Shown here in pieces: positions 1-10,033 of a DNA stretch of 64,000 bases. The stretch's first letter is position 1; each line of letters starts with the position of its first letter. This DNA is from Thalassotalea sp. 1_MG-2023 (GTDB lineage: Bacteria; Pseudomonadota; Gammaproteobacteria; Enterobacterales; Alteromonadaceae): contig NZ_JAUOPD010000008.1 in assembly GCF_030546745.1 (NCBI RefSeq), forward strand, positions 62,001-126,000. The letters run 5' to 3'. The notes under the pieces are model-generated. The model was not told the origin of the DNA. It was given only the letters and a program-made list of their open reading frames with translations, and searched no databases. A program made the position numbers and the translations under genes.

Positions 1-645
1 GTCGGCATTGGTTTTGCCATTCCAAGTAATATGGTAAAAAGTTTAGTCACACAGATTATTGAATTTGGTGAAGTTCGCAGAGGCGTTCTCGGCGTTGCCG
101 GTAGAAGTGTTACCGGTGAATTTGCTAAGGCAATGGAGCTTGAAGAAGCTCAAGGTGCCTTTGTTGAACAAGTCACTATCGATTCAGCCGCAGATGAAGC
201 AGGTATTGAAGCGGGTGATGTGATCACAAAAGTTAATGGCAAAAAAATACGCTCATTTTCAGAATTACGCGGTAAAATTGGTGCTATTGGTGCAGGCAGT
301 GAAGTTAAACTGACTGTCATTAAAAGCAATGGCAAAGAAAAAACCTATTCCGTTGTGCTGAAAAAAGCTGACAGCCCTAATGTAGAACCCGCGTCAATTC
401 ATCGTATGCTTGAAGGTGCTGAGCTTGAAAATCATGACCAAGCTAAAGGTGTATTGGTTTCAGACATTGAAGAAGATTCTCCTGCAAATATGATAGGTTT
501 GCGCAAAGGCGATATTATTCGCGGTGTAAACCGCAGCCGTGTCAGTAACATTGGCGAACTTCGTGAATTACTTAAAGAAGGTGATGGTATCTCGCTCTTG
601 CATATCATTCGAGGTAATTCAAACCTGTATATCCGTATACGTTAA
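1..645 (+). CDS. degQ: DegQ/DegP-type periplasmic serine endoprotease, C-terminal part
   Basis: C-terminal part of an HtrA-family protease/chaperone; the gene enters from the left edge, so the catalytic triad and start lie outside. The first visible residues, VGIGFAIPSN, are the conserved end of the trypsin-like domain. Two PDZ domains follow, at about visible residues 25-115 and 130-210. In this family they bind unfolded substrate C-termini and control oligomer assembly in the periplasm. Two PDZ domains separate it from degS just downstream, which has one. The degQ-degS order is usual in gammaproteobacteria. A terminator lies 65 bases after the stop, so degS is probably transcribed separately. 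DegP instead of DegQ cannot be excluded without the N-terminal part. Confidence 0.9.
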   Translation, partial: VGIGFAIPSNMVKSLVTQIIEFGEVRRGVLGVAGRSVTGEFAKAMELEEAQGAFVEQVTIDSAADEAGIEAGDVITKVNGKKIRSFSELRGKIGAIGAGSEVKLTVIKSNGKEKTYSVVLKKADSPNVEPASIHRMLEGAELENHDQAKGVLVSDIEEDSPANMIGLRKGDIIRGVNRSRVSNIGELRELLKEGDGISLLHIIRGNSNLYIRIR

Positions 646-709
646 CCTTCTACCGATGAAGTGATACACCTGTTGCTAACATTTTATTCTAGCAACATCA
701 TACACAGGA

Positions 710-737
710 AACGGCTCAATGATTGAGCCGTTTTTTA
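710..737 (+). terminator. Rho-independent terminator of degQ
   Basis: Inverted repeat AACGGCTCAAT / ATTGAGCCGTT with a one-base centre, running into six T residues. It lies 65 bases after the degQ stop. A weaker hairpin (TGTTGCTA / TAGCAACA, 671-697) precedes it in the same gap. Confidence 0.85.
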
Positions 738-740
738 TTG

Positions 741-756
741 TTAACACATGTGTTAA
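741..756. promoter_or_regulatory. Perfect 16-bp palindrome upstream of degS
   Basis: TTAACACATGTGTTAA is a perfect dyad between the degQ terminator and the degS start at 788. Its position and symmetry suggest a dimeric repressor or activator site. I do not recognise the regulator. Confidence 0.4.
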
Positions 757-787
757 TCTTCTAAAAAAATAACCGTAAATTACGCCC

Positions 788-1849
788 TTGAAAATCATAG
801 ACTCAATAAAATACGTACTTAACGCTGTTAGCTATGGCGTTATTTTTGCTGTCGTCCTTTTAGTTATATACCCAGATTTAAGTGGTGAAGGTGACAACTG
901 GTGGAGCTTTTTCCGTCCGCAAAAAACTTCGCCTGCTCCGCTTTCCTATGCAACGGCGGTTCAACGTGCTGGCCCTGCAGTTGTTAACTTGTATTCTGAA
1001 GAAATTCAAAACAGTGTTAATTATTTGCAGGCCCCACGTAGCGTAACGCGATTAGGCTCCGGCGTAATAATGGATCCTAATGGTTATATGCTGACCAATT
1101 ATCATGTGGTGCAAAATGCCGCTCAAATTCGTGTTGATTTACAAAATGGTCAGAGGTTCCCAGCAACCATTATTGGCTATGACGTGTACACCGATTTAGC
1201 CGTATTAAAAATTGAGGCAAATAACCTACCGGTGATCCCACAAAACCTCGAGCTTGAAGCATCGGCTGGTGATGTTGTTCTCGCAATAGGGAATCCATTA
1301 AACTTGGGACAAACCATCACGCAAGGTATTATTAGTGCTACTGGCCGTACAGGCCTAAGCAATACAAACCATACTCAATTTTTACAAATGGATGCTGCAA
1401 TCAACGAAGGTAATTCCGGTGGAGCGTTGGTAAACACCAATGGCGCGCTGGTAGGCATTAATTCGCGCTTATTTAGAGAAATAAATCCGCAACTTGATAT
1501 TCAAGGTATTTTCTTTGCGATCCCCTACCAACTGGCTTACAAAGTGATGCAACAAATTATTGATAATGGTCGAGTCATTCGAGGTTGGTTAGGTATAGAC
1601 ACACAAGTATTTAGTCAAAACCCTCGCGGCTTTCTTATCAGTGGTATTGTTAAAAATAGCCCTGCCGACATTGCCAAACTTCGCGCAGGCGATATTGTCA
1701 CTCAAATTGGCGACACACCGATTACTTCTACTATACAAGCACTTGATTTAGTTGCAGAAACAAGACCAGGCACTGAACTAATTTTTATTGTATATCGCGG
1801 TGAGCAACAATTAAAAATACCCGTCACTATTTTAGAAAGTGAACAGTAA
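788..1849 (+). CDS. degS: DegS, membrane-anchored sigma-E stress sensor protease
   Basis: HtrA-family site-1 protease. In the known pathway, outer-membrane protein C-termini bind its PDZ domain and DegS then cuts the anti-sigma factor RseA, releasing sigma-E. The 353-residue protein has one N-terminal membrane segment (about residues 12-29), a trypsin-like domain with His106 (NYHVV), Asp136 (TDLAVL) and Ser210 (GNSGGAL), and a single PDZ domain from about residue 260. Length and layout match E. coli DegS. The start is TTG; no ATG fits, and the membrane anchor requires this upstream start. I see no clear ribosome binding site. It follows degQ, as in relatives, with a terminator between them. 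Confidence 0.93.
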   Translation: MKIIDSIKYVLNAVSYGVIFAVVLLVIYPDLSGEGDNWWSFFRPQKTSPAPLSYATAVQRAGPAVVNLYSEEIQNSVNYLQAPRSVTRLGSGVIMDPNGYMLTNYHVVQNAAQIRVDLQNGQRFPATIIGYDVYTDLAVLKIEANNLPVIPQNLELEASAGDVVLAIGNPLNLGQTITQGIISATGRTGLSNTNHTQFLQMDAAINEGNSGGALVNTNGALVGINSRLFREINPQLDIQGIFFAIPYQLAYKVMQQIIDNGRVIRGWLGIDTQVFSQNPRGFLISGIVKNSPADIAKLRAGDIVTQIGDTPITSTIQALDLVAETRPGTELIFIVYRGEQQLKIPVTILESEQ

Positions 1850-1884
1850 AGCTTATTACGTGGTTAGAATTTTATAGATTGGGG

Positions 1885-1911
1885 AAACCACCTAAATTAC
1901 TAGGTGGTTTT
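1885..1911 (+). terminator. Rho-independent terminator of degS
   Basis: Stem AAACCACCTA / TAGGTGGTTT with a six-base loop, 36 bases after degS and just beyond the 3' end of the convergent murA. The T-rich end lies on the plus side. It may also slow polymerase leaving murA. Confidence 0.75.
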
Positions 1912-1920
1912 GATATGCTG

Positions 1921-3204
<1,284 letters not shown>

Positions 3205-3462
3205 TTACAGGGGTAAGTTAAACATTTTTTCACGTTGCCAGTCAGACGTTGTGAAGGTTTTTACTGTTACCGCGTGAATAGAGCCATCTTTAATAGCTTG
3301 TGATAAAGGAGCAAAGATCAACTGTTGACGTTTCACTCGTGATAACTCTCCGATAAAATCAGCGACAGCGATTACGGTACATTGTGAGCCATCAAACTTT
3401 ACGTGTAATTCGTCAAGCTCAACAGCGTCATTAATTAGTTTTTCAATTTCAGAAACTTCCAC
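3205..3462 (-). CDS. ibaG: BolA-family protein IbaG
   Basis: Small BolA-like protein of 85 residues with the class II KH-like fold. Family members bind [2Fe-2S] clusters with monothiol glutaredoxins; IbaG is linked to acid stress and envelope phenotypes. The C-terminal half carries HAVTVKTFTTSDW, matching the BolA/YrbA signature with its cluster-ligand His. The start is GTG, preceded by GGGAG at a good distance. Its place between mlaB and murA is conserved in gammaproteobacteria and supports IbaG over BolA. Confidence 0.9.
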   Translation of the reverse strand: MEVSEIEKLINDAVELDELHVKFDGSQCTVIAVADFIGELSRVKRQQLIFAPLSQAIKDGSIHAVTVKTFTTSDWQREKMFNLPL

Positions 3463-3501
3463 AAGGGTCTCCCATTAACAAAGTTACTGGGATTATAGGG
3501 C

Positions 3502-3798
3502 TTATTGTACTGGCAAGAAAGCCGAGACCGCACTTAATTTTGCTAATTTCACCAAGTCGTCAGGTAAATCAACAAGTTTAAGGGGTAAATCTGCTTTTTG
3601 AGCATTTTCAACCATCAATAATAACCATGCTAGCCCTGCGGTATCTACCACATTAACTTGTGATAAGTTAATGTGGGTAATGTTATTTGAAAGGTCGCGG
3701 CTAGATTGTCGCTCTACACTAGCGGTAATAAATTCACGCGTTAAATTGCCTTTAACCACCAATTGATGTGCTTCTGGCAATATCTCTAATGTTTTCAC
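3502..3798 (-). CDS. mlaB: Phospholipid ABC transporter STAS protein MlaB
   Basis: STAS-domain subunit of the MlaFEDB inner-membrane complex, which binds the ATPase MlaF on the cytoplasmic side and stabilises it. The 98 residues form a single STAS domain; VVDTAGLAWLLLM (about residues 51-63) is the conserved loop and helix. The start is GTG with AGGGA upstream. The gene starts 9 bases after the mlaC stop, inside the mla operon. Confidence 0.9.
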   Translation of the reverse strand: MKTLEILPEAHQLVVKGNLTREFITASVERQSSRDLSNNITHINLSQVNVVDTAGLAWLLLMVENAQKADLPLKLVDLPDDLVKLAKLSAVSAFLPVQ

Positions 3799-3807
3799 GT
3801 AGCGTCC

Positions 3808-4527
3808 CTATTTAAAAACAATATCTTTTTCGGCTTTTTCTTTTAACAATTCCGTTACGTGTGGTAACCCTTTTTGGCGGATCAAGCTACCAAGTTCAGC
3901 TTCTTTACTATCAAGCAAACTGATCCCCTCTGCCACCATATCATAGGCTTTCCATTCGTCAGAATCTCTGCTTTTTCGCGTGGAAAATGAAATATCGATA
4001 GGTTCTCTACCTGGCTCTATCACTAACGTTTTGACAAATGCGATACGACCAGAGTTTGATAACCTAGCCTGTTCAAAGGTGACTTTTTGGTTGTTATAAA
4101 GCGTAAACACTTGTGCATAAGAAGTGATTAAATAATTGAGAAAAACAGGTACGAATTCATCACGCTCTGCTGCTGTCGTATTCTTAAAATTCTTAGCGCC
4201 TATCACTTTAAAAGCAGCATAACGATAATCGATGTACGGTACTAACTCTTCACGCACAATTTGTTTTAATAAGTTTGGGTTTTTACGTATTTCCGTTTGT
4301 TCTCTGGCAAAGCGTTTAAATGTGATATCAGCAACAGCTTTAATCATATCAAACGGATCTGCAGTATTAATGGTGGCAGAGCCGCTACCTTCATTTACAT
4401 AAAAAGGCGTCTGAGATGTTGATAACGCATCATTATCGCCTGCTGCAAAAGCACTACTTGATGCCAAATATGCTGTAAGTAAAATTGCTGTGTGTTTAGA
4501 TAACATTTTCATCTTTTCCCCAATCAT
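3808..4527 (-). CDS. mlaC: Phospholipid-binding periplasmic protein MlaC
   Basis: Soluble periplasmic lipid carrier that shuttles phospholipid between the outer-membrane MlaA-porin complex and MlaD. The 239 residues start with a signal peptide (hydrophobic segment, then ASSSAFA before the cut). The rest is the MlaC/Ttg2D fold, with the conserved NPNLLKQIVREELVPYIDY region. The ATG at 4527 overlaps the mlaD stop; the ATG at residue 6 (4512) has a stronger GGGGA ribosome site and may be the true start, giving MKMLSKH as N-terminus. It is somewhat longer than E. coli MlaC, mainly at the ends. Confidence 0.92.
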   Translation of the reverse strand: MIGEKMKMLSKHTAILLTAYLASSSAFAAGDNDALSTSQTPFYVNEGSGSATINTADPFDMIKAVADITFKRFAREQTEIRKNPNLLKQIVREELVPYIDYRYAAFKVIGAKNFKNTTAAERDEFVPVFLNYLITSYAQVFTLYNNQKVTFEQARLSNSGRIAFVKTLVIEPGREPIDISFSTRKSRDSDEWKAYDMVAEGISLLDSKEAELGSLIRQKGLPHVTELLKEKAEKDIVFK

Positions 4528-4997
4528 TAATCACCATTCCCTTGGCCGAATAAAAACTGCCCTATCAATTCTTCTAATACTAAAGCGGGTTTAGTATCTT
4601 CTATGTAATCACCTTCTCTTAGTGTACCAACCGACTCATCAATAAAGCCAGGTAGCAAACCGATATACTGTTCGCCTAACAAGCCAGCGGTTAAAATAGA
4701 CACTGATGTTGCTTCTGAAAAGTTTTTAAATCTTGTATCGATTTCCAGCGTAACTAAAGGTGTGTAATCGTCAGAATCTAAGCTTATTTCACTCACTCTA
4801 CCAACAACAACACCACCCACCTTTATAGGTGAGCGTACTTTTAAACCACCAATATTATCAAATTTGGCGTAAAGCTTGTACGTTTCTCCGCCACCTGAAA
4901 TACCGCTATCGGCAACTTTTAACGCTAGCATTAACAATGCAGCAATACCGATTACCGCAAATAGCCCAACAAAAACTTCTATTTTTTTTGACACCAT
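4527..4997 (-). CDS. mlaD: Phospholipid transporter MCE-domain protein MlaD
   Basis: MCE-domain subunit anchored in the inner membrane; known homologues form a hexameric ring that receives lipid from MlaC. From the ATG at 4997 the protein has 156 residues. It has one N-terminal membrane helix (about residues 7-25) followed by the MCE domain with KFDNIGGLKVRSPIKVGGV and LLGEQYIGL motifs. The C-terminus stops soon after IGQFLFG, so the variable tail of E. coli MlaD is nearly absent. GGTGG lies 5 bases before the chosen ATG; an in-frame GTG three codons upstream (5006) is the alternative. Confidence 0.92.
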   Translation of the reverse strand: MVSKKIEVFVGLFAVIGIAALLMLALKVADSGISGGGETYKLYAKFDNIGGLKVRSPIKVGGVVVGRVSEISLDSDDYTPLVTLEIDTRFKNFSEATSVSILTAGLLGEQYIGLLPGFIDESVGTLREGDYIEDTKPALVLEELIGQFLFGQGNGD

Positions 4998-5046
4998 GTC
5001 ATCCACCCATTGAACACAAACACCGCTTAACCAAACCTGAACACAT

Positions 5047-5823
5047 TTATTTGGTAAACATTAATGCGGTTAAAATAAAATCTAAACCTAAAACCAGTAA
5101 AGAAGACTGCACAACCGTAGCTGTAGTTGCTCTACTAATACCTTCTGAAGTTGGCACACAATCATAACCTTTATAAACGGCTATCCATGTCACAACAAAA
5201 GCGAAAACAATGCTTTTGATCACACCATTTAAAATATCTTTTTCAAATGAAACTTGCGCTTGCATTACTGACCAAAATGTACCGCTATCAACACCTAACC
5301 AATCAACACCGACTAAGTGTGCCCCTAAAATACCAACAGCAGAAAAAATTGCCGCTAATAAGGGGAGTGAAATAAAGCCAGCCCAAAAGCGTGGTGCTAT
5401 AACTCTACGTAACGGATCAACCGCCATCATTTCTAAACTTGATAATTGTTCGGTTGCTTTCATTAAGCCAATTTCTGCCGTTAGTGCGGAACCTGCTCGT
5501 CCCGCAAAAAGTAACGCGGCAACTACAGGTCCAAGTTCTCGTAATAACGATAACGCTACCATAGGCCCTAAACTCGCCTCAGCACCATAGCCAACAAGTA
5601 TAGTATACCCTTGTAGCGCTAACACCATGCCAATAAAGGTGCCAGATACCACAATGATAATTAGCGACAACACACCAACAGCATAAAGCTGTTGCACTAA
5701 CAGAGGAAAGCCACGTTTTACATCAGGAACATGTGCTAGCGCAGAGGTTAGCATGATTATTGCTCTGCCAAGGGCGCTAACTCGACCAATAACCTTACGG
5801 CCTATTGTTTGCAACCAATTCAT
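5047..5823 (-). CDS. mlaE: Phospholipid ABC transporter permease MlaE
   Basis: Permease subunit of the Mla complex (MlaE/YrbE family). The 258 residues contain about five or six hydrophobic helices, with the family segments [30 protein letters not shown] and [13 protein letters not shown]. The last contains the EQ-loop region thought to contact the ATPase. The ATG overlaps the mlaF stop by four bases, showing translational coupling. A 49-base gap separates it from mlaD. Confidence 0.95.
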   Translation of the reverse strand: MNWLQTIGRKVIGRVSALGRAIIMLTSALAHVPDVKRGFPLLVQQLYAVGVLSLIIIVVSGTFIGMVLALQGYTILVGYGAEASLGPMVALSLLRELGPVVAALLFAGRAGSALTAEIGLMKATEQLSSLEMMAVDPLRRVIAPRFWAGFISLPLLAAIFSAVGILGAHLVGVDWLGVDSGTFWSVMQAQVSFEKDILNGVIKSIVFAFVVTWIAVYKGYDCVPTSEGISRATTATVVQSSLLVLGLDFILTALMFTK

Positions 5824-6629
5824 TTAACGCTCCCTTTACCTAATAGCTCTTCTTGATATGCTGCTGCTTTATAGTGGAAAGGAACTGGTCCATCGGCTTC
5901 TCCATTGACAAATTGCTGCACTAGCGGAGACGTTTGCTGACGAATTTCATCCGGCGTGCCATGGCCTATGACTTTTTGCTCAGCAATAATATAAATATAA
6001 TCAGCGATGCTCATCACCTCGGGTACATCATGAGAAACTACAACAGATGTTAGTCCTAACGCATCATTCAACGATTTTATCAATCGAACGATAACGCCCA
6101 TCGATATAGGATCTTGACCAGCAAAAGGTTCGTCAAAAAGGATAAGTTCAGGATCAAGCGCTATCGCACGAGCAAGTGCAGCTCTACGTGCCATACCACC
6201 AGATAATTCATTAGGTTTTAGGTCTCGAGCGCCTCGTAAACCAACAGCTTCGAGCTTCATTAACACCATTTTTTCAATAAGGCGCTCAGATAATTTGCTA
6301 TGCTCTCGCATTGGAAAGGCAACATTGTCATAAACCGACATATCGGTAAATAGTGCACCACTTTGAAACAACATGCTCATGCGTTTTCGTACTTGATATA
6401 ACTCATGACGAGAAAGCGTAGGAATATCATTACCATCAAACAGTATCTGTCCAGATTCAGGACGCAACTGTCCACCAATAAGGCGTAGAAGTGTCGTTTT
6501 TCCGATACCACTCGGCCCCATGATTGCGGTAACTTTACCTTTCGGTATTTGTAAGTTTATTTCATCATATATGATTCTTTCTTCCCGTTTGAAAGTCATA
6601 TTTTTGATGTCGACCAACATATCTGACAT
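5820..6629 (-). CDS. mlaF: Phospholipid ABC transporter ATP-binding protein MlaF
   Basis: ATPase subunit of the MlaFEDB transporter that maintains outer-membrane lipid asymmetry. The 269 residues include Walker [10 protein letters not shown] (about residues 39-47), the ABC signature LSGGMARR, Walker [14 protein letters not shown] and the switch His in VVSHDVPE. The C-terminal extension after about residue 240 fits the MlaF tail known to contact MlaB. It is the first gene of the minus-strand operon and faces yrbG across a 335-base divergent region. Confidence 0.95.
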   Translation of the reverse strand: MSDMLVDIKNMTFKREERIIYDEINLQIPKGKVTAIMGPSGIGKTTLLRLIGGQLRPESGQILFDGNDIPTLSRHELYQVRKRMSMLFQSGALFTDMSVYDNVAFPMREHSKLSERLIEKMVLMKLEAVGLRGARDLKPNELSGGMARRAALARAIALDPELILFDEPFAGQDPISMGVIVRLIKSLNDALGLTSVVVSHDVPEVMSIADYIYIIAEQKVIGHGTPDEIRQQTSPLVQQFVNGEADGPVPFHYKAAAYQEELLGKGSVK

Positions 6630-6964
6630 GGTTTATTATACTGTTTAATTTTCCATCTTTTAAGTAGTGCTAATTCTACCTGACTGCAACAAATACTTCA
6701 TCCAAATTTCATCATTTAATATGTCTAAATTACGTGAGAAAACGTGTACAAACGTAAGAAAGTGTAAGATGTGGTCATTATTTGCACACACGGTAGCCAA
6801 TCAAAATAAAGTTGCGATAAAATTTGGTGCTCTAAAGTAGCTGTTTTGGTCAATATTTGTAAAAAAATCACGATCATTTAGCTTTTTTATCAATCTTCGT
6901 GCAATAACGCTTTTTTTTTCTCTTACAACGGGCGACAATTTACCCCTTAATATTGGAGTGATGA
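6630..6964. other. Divergent intergenic region mlaF/yrbG
   Basis: No gene is visible in these 335 bases. They hold the 5' regions of the mla operon (left) and the yrbG-lpt operon (right). A possible minus-strand promoter is TTGCAG (6684-6689) and TACTTA (6661-6666) with 17-base spacing, a weak match. The clearest structure is the phased repeat block at 6731-6770. The right third is rich in T tracts. Confidence 0.6.
6731..6770. promoter_or_regulatory. Four 10-bp tandem repeats, CpxR-like box candidate
   Basis: Four imperfect units of exactly ten bases: ACGTGAGAA, ACGTGTACA, ACGTAAGAA and GTGTAAGAT, each preceded by one base. The last two contain GTAAG-N5-GTAAG (6754-6758 and 6764-6768), 8 of 10 positions of the known CpxR consensus GTAAA-N5-GTAAA. 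One-turn phasing suits a response regulator binding head to tail. The regulator is inferred only. Confidence 0.4.
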
Positions 6965-7948
6965 ATGTTATTACAGATTTTTATATTATTAGTTTCTTTA
7001 ATCGCCTTAGTTTGGAGTGCCGATAAATTTGTGTTAGGGGCCTCTTCCCTTGCCCGCAATATCGGCATCTCACCCATGATTATTGGTCTAACAATAGTAG
7101 CTATGGGGTCATCTGCACCAGAAATGATGATTGCAGGTACTGCCTCTTTGCAAGGAAACCCTGATACTGCAATCGGTAATGCTATAGGCTCTAACATCAC
7201 GAATATCGCATTGGTGTTAGGTATCACCGCAGTTTTACACCCGCTTTCTGTTTCTTCAAGTACGATAAAACGGGAAATTCCCCTAGTACTTGCGATAACG
7301 GGTATCGCTTATTGGTTTGTTTCTGACAGTTATTTTAGTTTCGTTGAAGGGCTTATTTTAATTGTAGGTTTTGTGGCATATATTCTTACTTTACTGATTA
7401 TTACCTTGCGTCGTTCTAAAACACACCCGCTTGATGATGCAATGGTATTAGAAGCTGAACAAGAAGTACCGGATGCTCTGCCAACGCCTACATCACTGTT
7501 TTGGCTAACCGTAGGTATTATTATATTGCCATTAAGTGCCACATATTTAGTTGATGCGTCTGTTTTCATTGCAAAGGCATTTGGTATTAGTGATTTGGTT
7601 ATCGGCCTAACGGTTATTGCGATTGGCACAAGCTTACCCGAGTTAGCCGCAAGTATTATGAGTATCGTCAAAAAAGAAGATGACTTAGCCTTAGGCAATA
7701 TTATTGGTTCAAATATTTTTAATATTTTAGCCGTGCTTTCTCTTGCTGGTTTAATTGCTCCAGGTAGCATTGATCCAGAAGCATCATACCGTGATGCACC
7801 ATATATGCTCGGTGTTACATTTTTATTATTTTTCTTATGTTTCACACGACGTTTAGGTAATTTTAAAATCACCAGATTAAACGGTGTTATGTTGCTAGTT
7901 TCCTTTGTAGCTTATCAATTGTTATTGTTTAGCCAGTTAAAGCATTAG
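6965..7948 (+). CDS. yrbG: Calcium/sodium antiporter, YrbG family
   Basis: Inner-membrane cation exchanger of the CaCA superfamily (K+-dependent Na+/Ca2+ exchanger related). The 327 residues form about ten membrane helices in two homologous halves. Each half has an alpha-repeat: MGSSAPEMMIAGTASLQG with GNAIGSNITNIALVLG, and GTSLPELAASIMSIVKK with GNIIGSNIFNILAVL. The acidic residues in SAPE and LPE are the expected ion ligands. Transport is not fully proven for E. coli YrbG. It opens the operon and kdsD follows after 8 bases; GGAG lies a few bases before the ATG. Confidence 0.92.
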   Translation: MLLQIFILLVSLIALVWSADKFVLGASSLARNIGISPMIIGLTIVAMGSSAPEMMIAGTASLQGNPDTAIGNAIGSNITNIALVLGITAVLHPLSVSSSTIKREIPLVLAITGIAYWFVSDSYFSFVEGLILIVGFVAYILTLLIITLRRSKTHPLDDAMVLEAEQEVPDALPTPTSLFWLTVGIIILPLSATYLVDASVFIAKAFGISDLVIGLTVIAIGTSLPELAASIMSIVKKEDDLALGNIIGSNIFNILAVLSLAGLIAPGSIDPEASYRDAPYMLGVTFLLFFLCFTRRLGNFKITRLNGVMLLVSFVAYQLLLFSQLKH

Positions 7949-7956
7949 AGCTCACT

Positions 7957-8922
7957 ATGAATAATTTTAGCAAAATAGCCAAAGACGTTATCAATATTGA
8001 AGCGCAATCAATTATCGAATTAACACAATTTATTGATGTTAATTTTGAAACAGCGTGCCAATTAATGTTAGAAACCAAAGGGCGTGTGATTGTAATTGGT
8101 ATGGGTAAATCAGGCCATATAGGCGGAAAGATTGCCGCAACCTTTGCCAGTACAGGAACCCCTGCATTTTTTGTTCACCCGGGTGAGGCAAGCCATGGTG
8201 ACTTAGGCATGATCACCCCTGAAGATATTGTGCTCGCTATTTCAAACTCAGGTGAAACCGGTGAAGTATTATCAATTTTGCCCGTGATAAAACGTATTGG
8301 TGCAAAGCTCATTGCCATGAGTAGTAACCCGAATTCAACGTTAGCAAAGCTCAGTGATACCCATGTTTGTAATAAAGTGTCCCAAGAAGCGTGTCCGCTT
8401 GGTTTAGCGCCAACTTCTAGCACAACAGCAACACTTGTAATTGGCGACGCAATGGCAGTTGCTTTATTAAATGCCCGTGGATTTACTGCCGATGATTTTG
8501 CCTTATCGCACCCAGGTGGCAGTTTAGGCAAGCGTTTATTATTAAGACTACAAGATATAATGCATACAGGAGAACGACTGCCAGTTGTTGATCAACACGC
8601 AAAAGTCAAAGATGCCCTAGTCGAAATGTCGCTAAAAGGGTTAGGTATGACTGCGATCACCAACCAAGAGCACGCACTTATTGGTTTGTTTACCGACGGT
8701 GACTTACGTAGAATACTAGATGCTAAAATAGATATTCATCAAGATAATATTTCTTCAGTCATGACGAAAACACCCACAACAGCGCCGCAAAGTATGCTTG
8801 CGGCAGAGGCTTTAAAAATCATGGAAGATAAAAAAATTAATGGTTTAATTATCGTTGATGAACATAATAAACCCATAGGTGCAATGAATATGCATGATTT
8901 ACTAACCTCAGGAGTACTGTAA
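7957..8922 (+). CDS. kdsD: D-arabinose 5-phosphate isomerase KdsD
   Basis: Cytoplasmic isomerase making arabinose 5-phosphate from ribulose 5-phosphate, the first step towards Kdo of lipopolysaccharide. The 321 residues consist of a SIS sugar-isomerase domain (about residues 35-175, with GMGKSGHIGGKIAAT and SNSGETGEV) and two CBS domains (about 200-321). The length equals the usual KdsD. It is followed directly by kdsC, whose ATG overlaps its TAA. Confidence 0.95.
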   Translation: MNNFSKIAKDVINIEAQSIIELTQFIDVNFETACQLMLETKGRVIVIGMGKSGHIGGKIAATFASTGTPAFFVHPGEASHGDLGMITPEDIVLAISNSGETGEVLSILPVIKRIGAKLIAMSSNPNSTLAKLSDTHVCNKVSQEACPLGLAPTSSTTATLVIGDAMAVALLNARGFTADDFALSHPGGSLGKRLLLRLQDIMHTGERLPVVDQHAKVKDALVEMSLKGLGMTAITNQEHALIGLFTDGDLRRILDAKIDIHQDNISSVMTKTPTTAPQSMLAAEALKIMEDKKINGLIIVDEHNKPIGAMNMHDLLTSGVL

Positions 8923-9470
8923 TGGTTTCAACCTTATACGGTGAAGTAAGCTCAGAGGTATACAACAAAGCTAAAAAGATAAAACTATTTGTCTGTGATA
9001 TTGATGGTGTGTTTTCGGATGGCCGTATTTATCTCGGTAATGATGGCGAAGAGCTTAAAGCATTTCACACTAAAGATGGTTACGGTATTAAAGCACTGAG
9101 CGCGAGCGGGGTTGACGTTGCCGTGATCACTGGCAGGCAATCAAATATTGTTCAAACCCGTATGACAGCATTAACGGTCAAACATATTGTGCAAGGCCAA
9201 GAAAATAAACTGCCAACGTTAAAGGCTATGATCGCAGACCTAAGCTTAACGCCAGAGCAAGTTGCCTATATAGGCGACGATATGCCTGATTATGAATGTA
9301 TGCAACATGTTGGTTTGAGCATTGCGGTGAGTGACGCGCATCCAAGCATTTTGTCTCTCGCTGACTATACTACGTTTACCCGTGGTGGCTTTGGTGCAGT
9401 TAGAGAAACCTGTGACTTATTCATGCAAAGTCAAAATACATTGCACAATGCAACAGGCGCTAGTATATGA
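8922..9470 (+). CDS. kdsC: 3-deoxy-D-manno-octulosonate 8-phosphate phosphatase KdsC
   Basis: HAD-superfamily phosphatase releasing Kdo from Kdo 8-phosphate. The 182 residues carry motif I CDIDGVFSDG (nucleophile Asp and Asp+2), motif II in ITGRQS, and motif III/IV GDDMPDYECM. The small capless fold is typical of tetrameric KdsC. The start overlaps the kdsD stop (TAATG), with GGAG eight bases upstream, and the stop overlaps the lptC start (ATGA), so the three genes are translationally coupled. Confidence 0.95.
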   Translation: MVSTLYGEVSSEVYNKAKKIKLFVCDIDGVFSDGRIYLGNDGEELKAFHTKDGYGIKALSASGVDVAVITGRQSNIVQTRMTALTVKHIVQGQENKLPTLKAMIADLSLTPEQVAYIGDDMPDYECMQHVGLSIAVSDAHPSILSLADYTTFTRGGFGAVRETCDLFMQSQNTLHNATGASI

Positions 9471-10033
9471 GCCGAACTCAGGTATTATCTTTTTTATTTT
9501 TTGCCTTTGCGATTGCAGCATACAGTGTGCTTGAATGGCATCACACAAAAAATGAAGACATAAAAGTGGTTGAGAATAACATCACGCCTGACTTTATCGC
9601 CGAATCACTTAAAAGTGAGGCTTTTTCGTTACTAGGGAGCTTAACCTATCGTATCGATGCAAAACGAATGGAACATTACAACGAATTAGCAGTCACATAC
9701 TTTGAGTACCCAAAATATACCTTATACCCAAAAGATAGTGATGTTCCTTGGAAAATAAGCGCTAATGAAGGCACACTTTACAATAGCAATCGAGTCAAAC
9801 TCGAAAATAACGTATTATTAATTTCAACGGATGAAAAAAGTTTAATTAGAGAGATTCATGGAAAGTATTTAGAACTAGATTTAAATACCAATATTATTAG
9901 CTCAGAGAATCGCATAGAAATTAAAGGTGTTGATTTTGCTATGCAAGGCACAGGGTTAATAATAGACTTAAACACGAAACAGGTAACACTCACACAACAT
10001 GAACAAACTATTTATCAACCGTCTGCACATTAG
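9467..10033 (+). CDS. lptC: LPS export protein LptC
   Basis: Bitopic inner-membrane protein that takes LPS from the LptB2FG extractor and passes it to LptA. The 188 residues have one N-terminal membrane helix (about residues 5-20) and a periplasmic beta-jellyroll domain. Sequence similarity in this family is low, so much of the call rests on size, topology and position between kdsC and lptA. Its 3' end overlaps lptA by 35 bases. Confidence 0.92.
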   Translation: MSRTQVLSFLFFAFAIAAYSVLEWHHTKNEDIKVVENNITPDFIAESLKSEAFSLLGSLTYRIDAKRMEHYNELAVTYFEYPKYTLYPKDSDVPWKISANEGTLYNSNRVKLENNVLLISTDEKSLIREIHGKYLELDLNTNIISSENRIEIKGVDFAMQGTGLIIDLNTKQVTLTQHEQTIYQPSAH

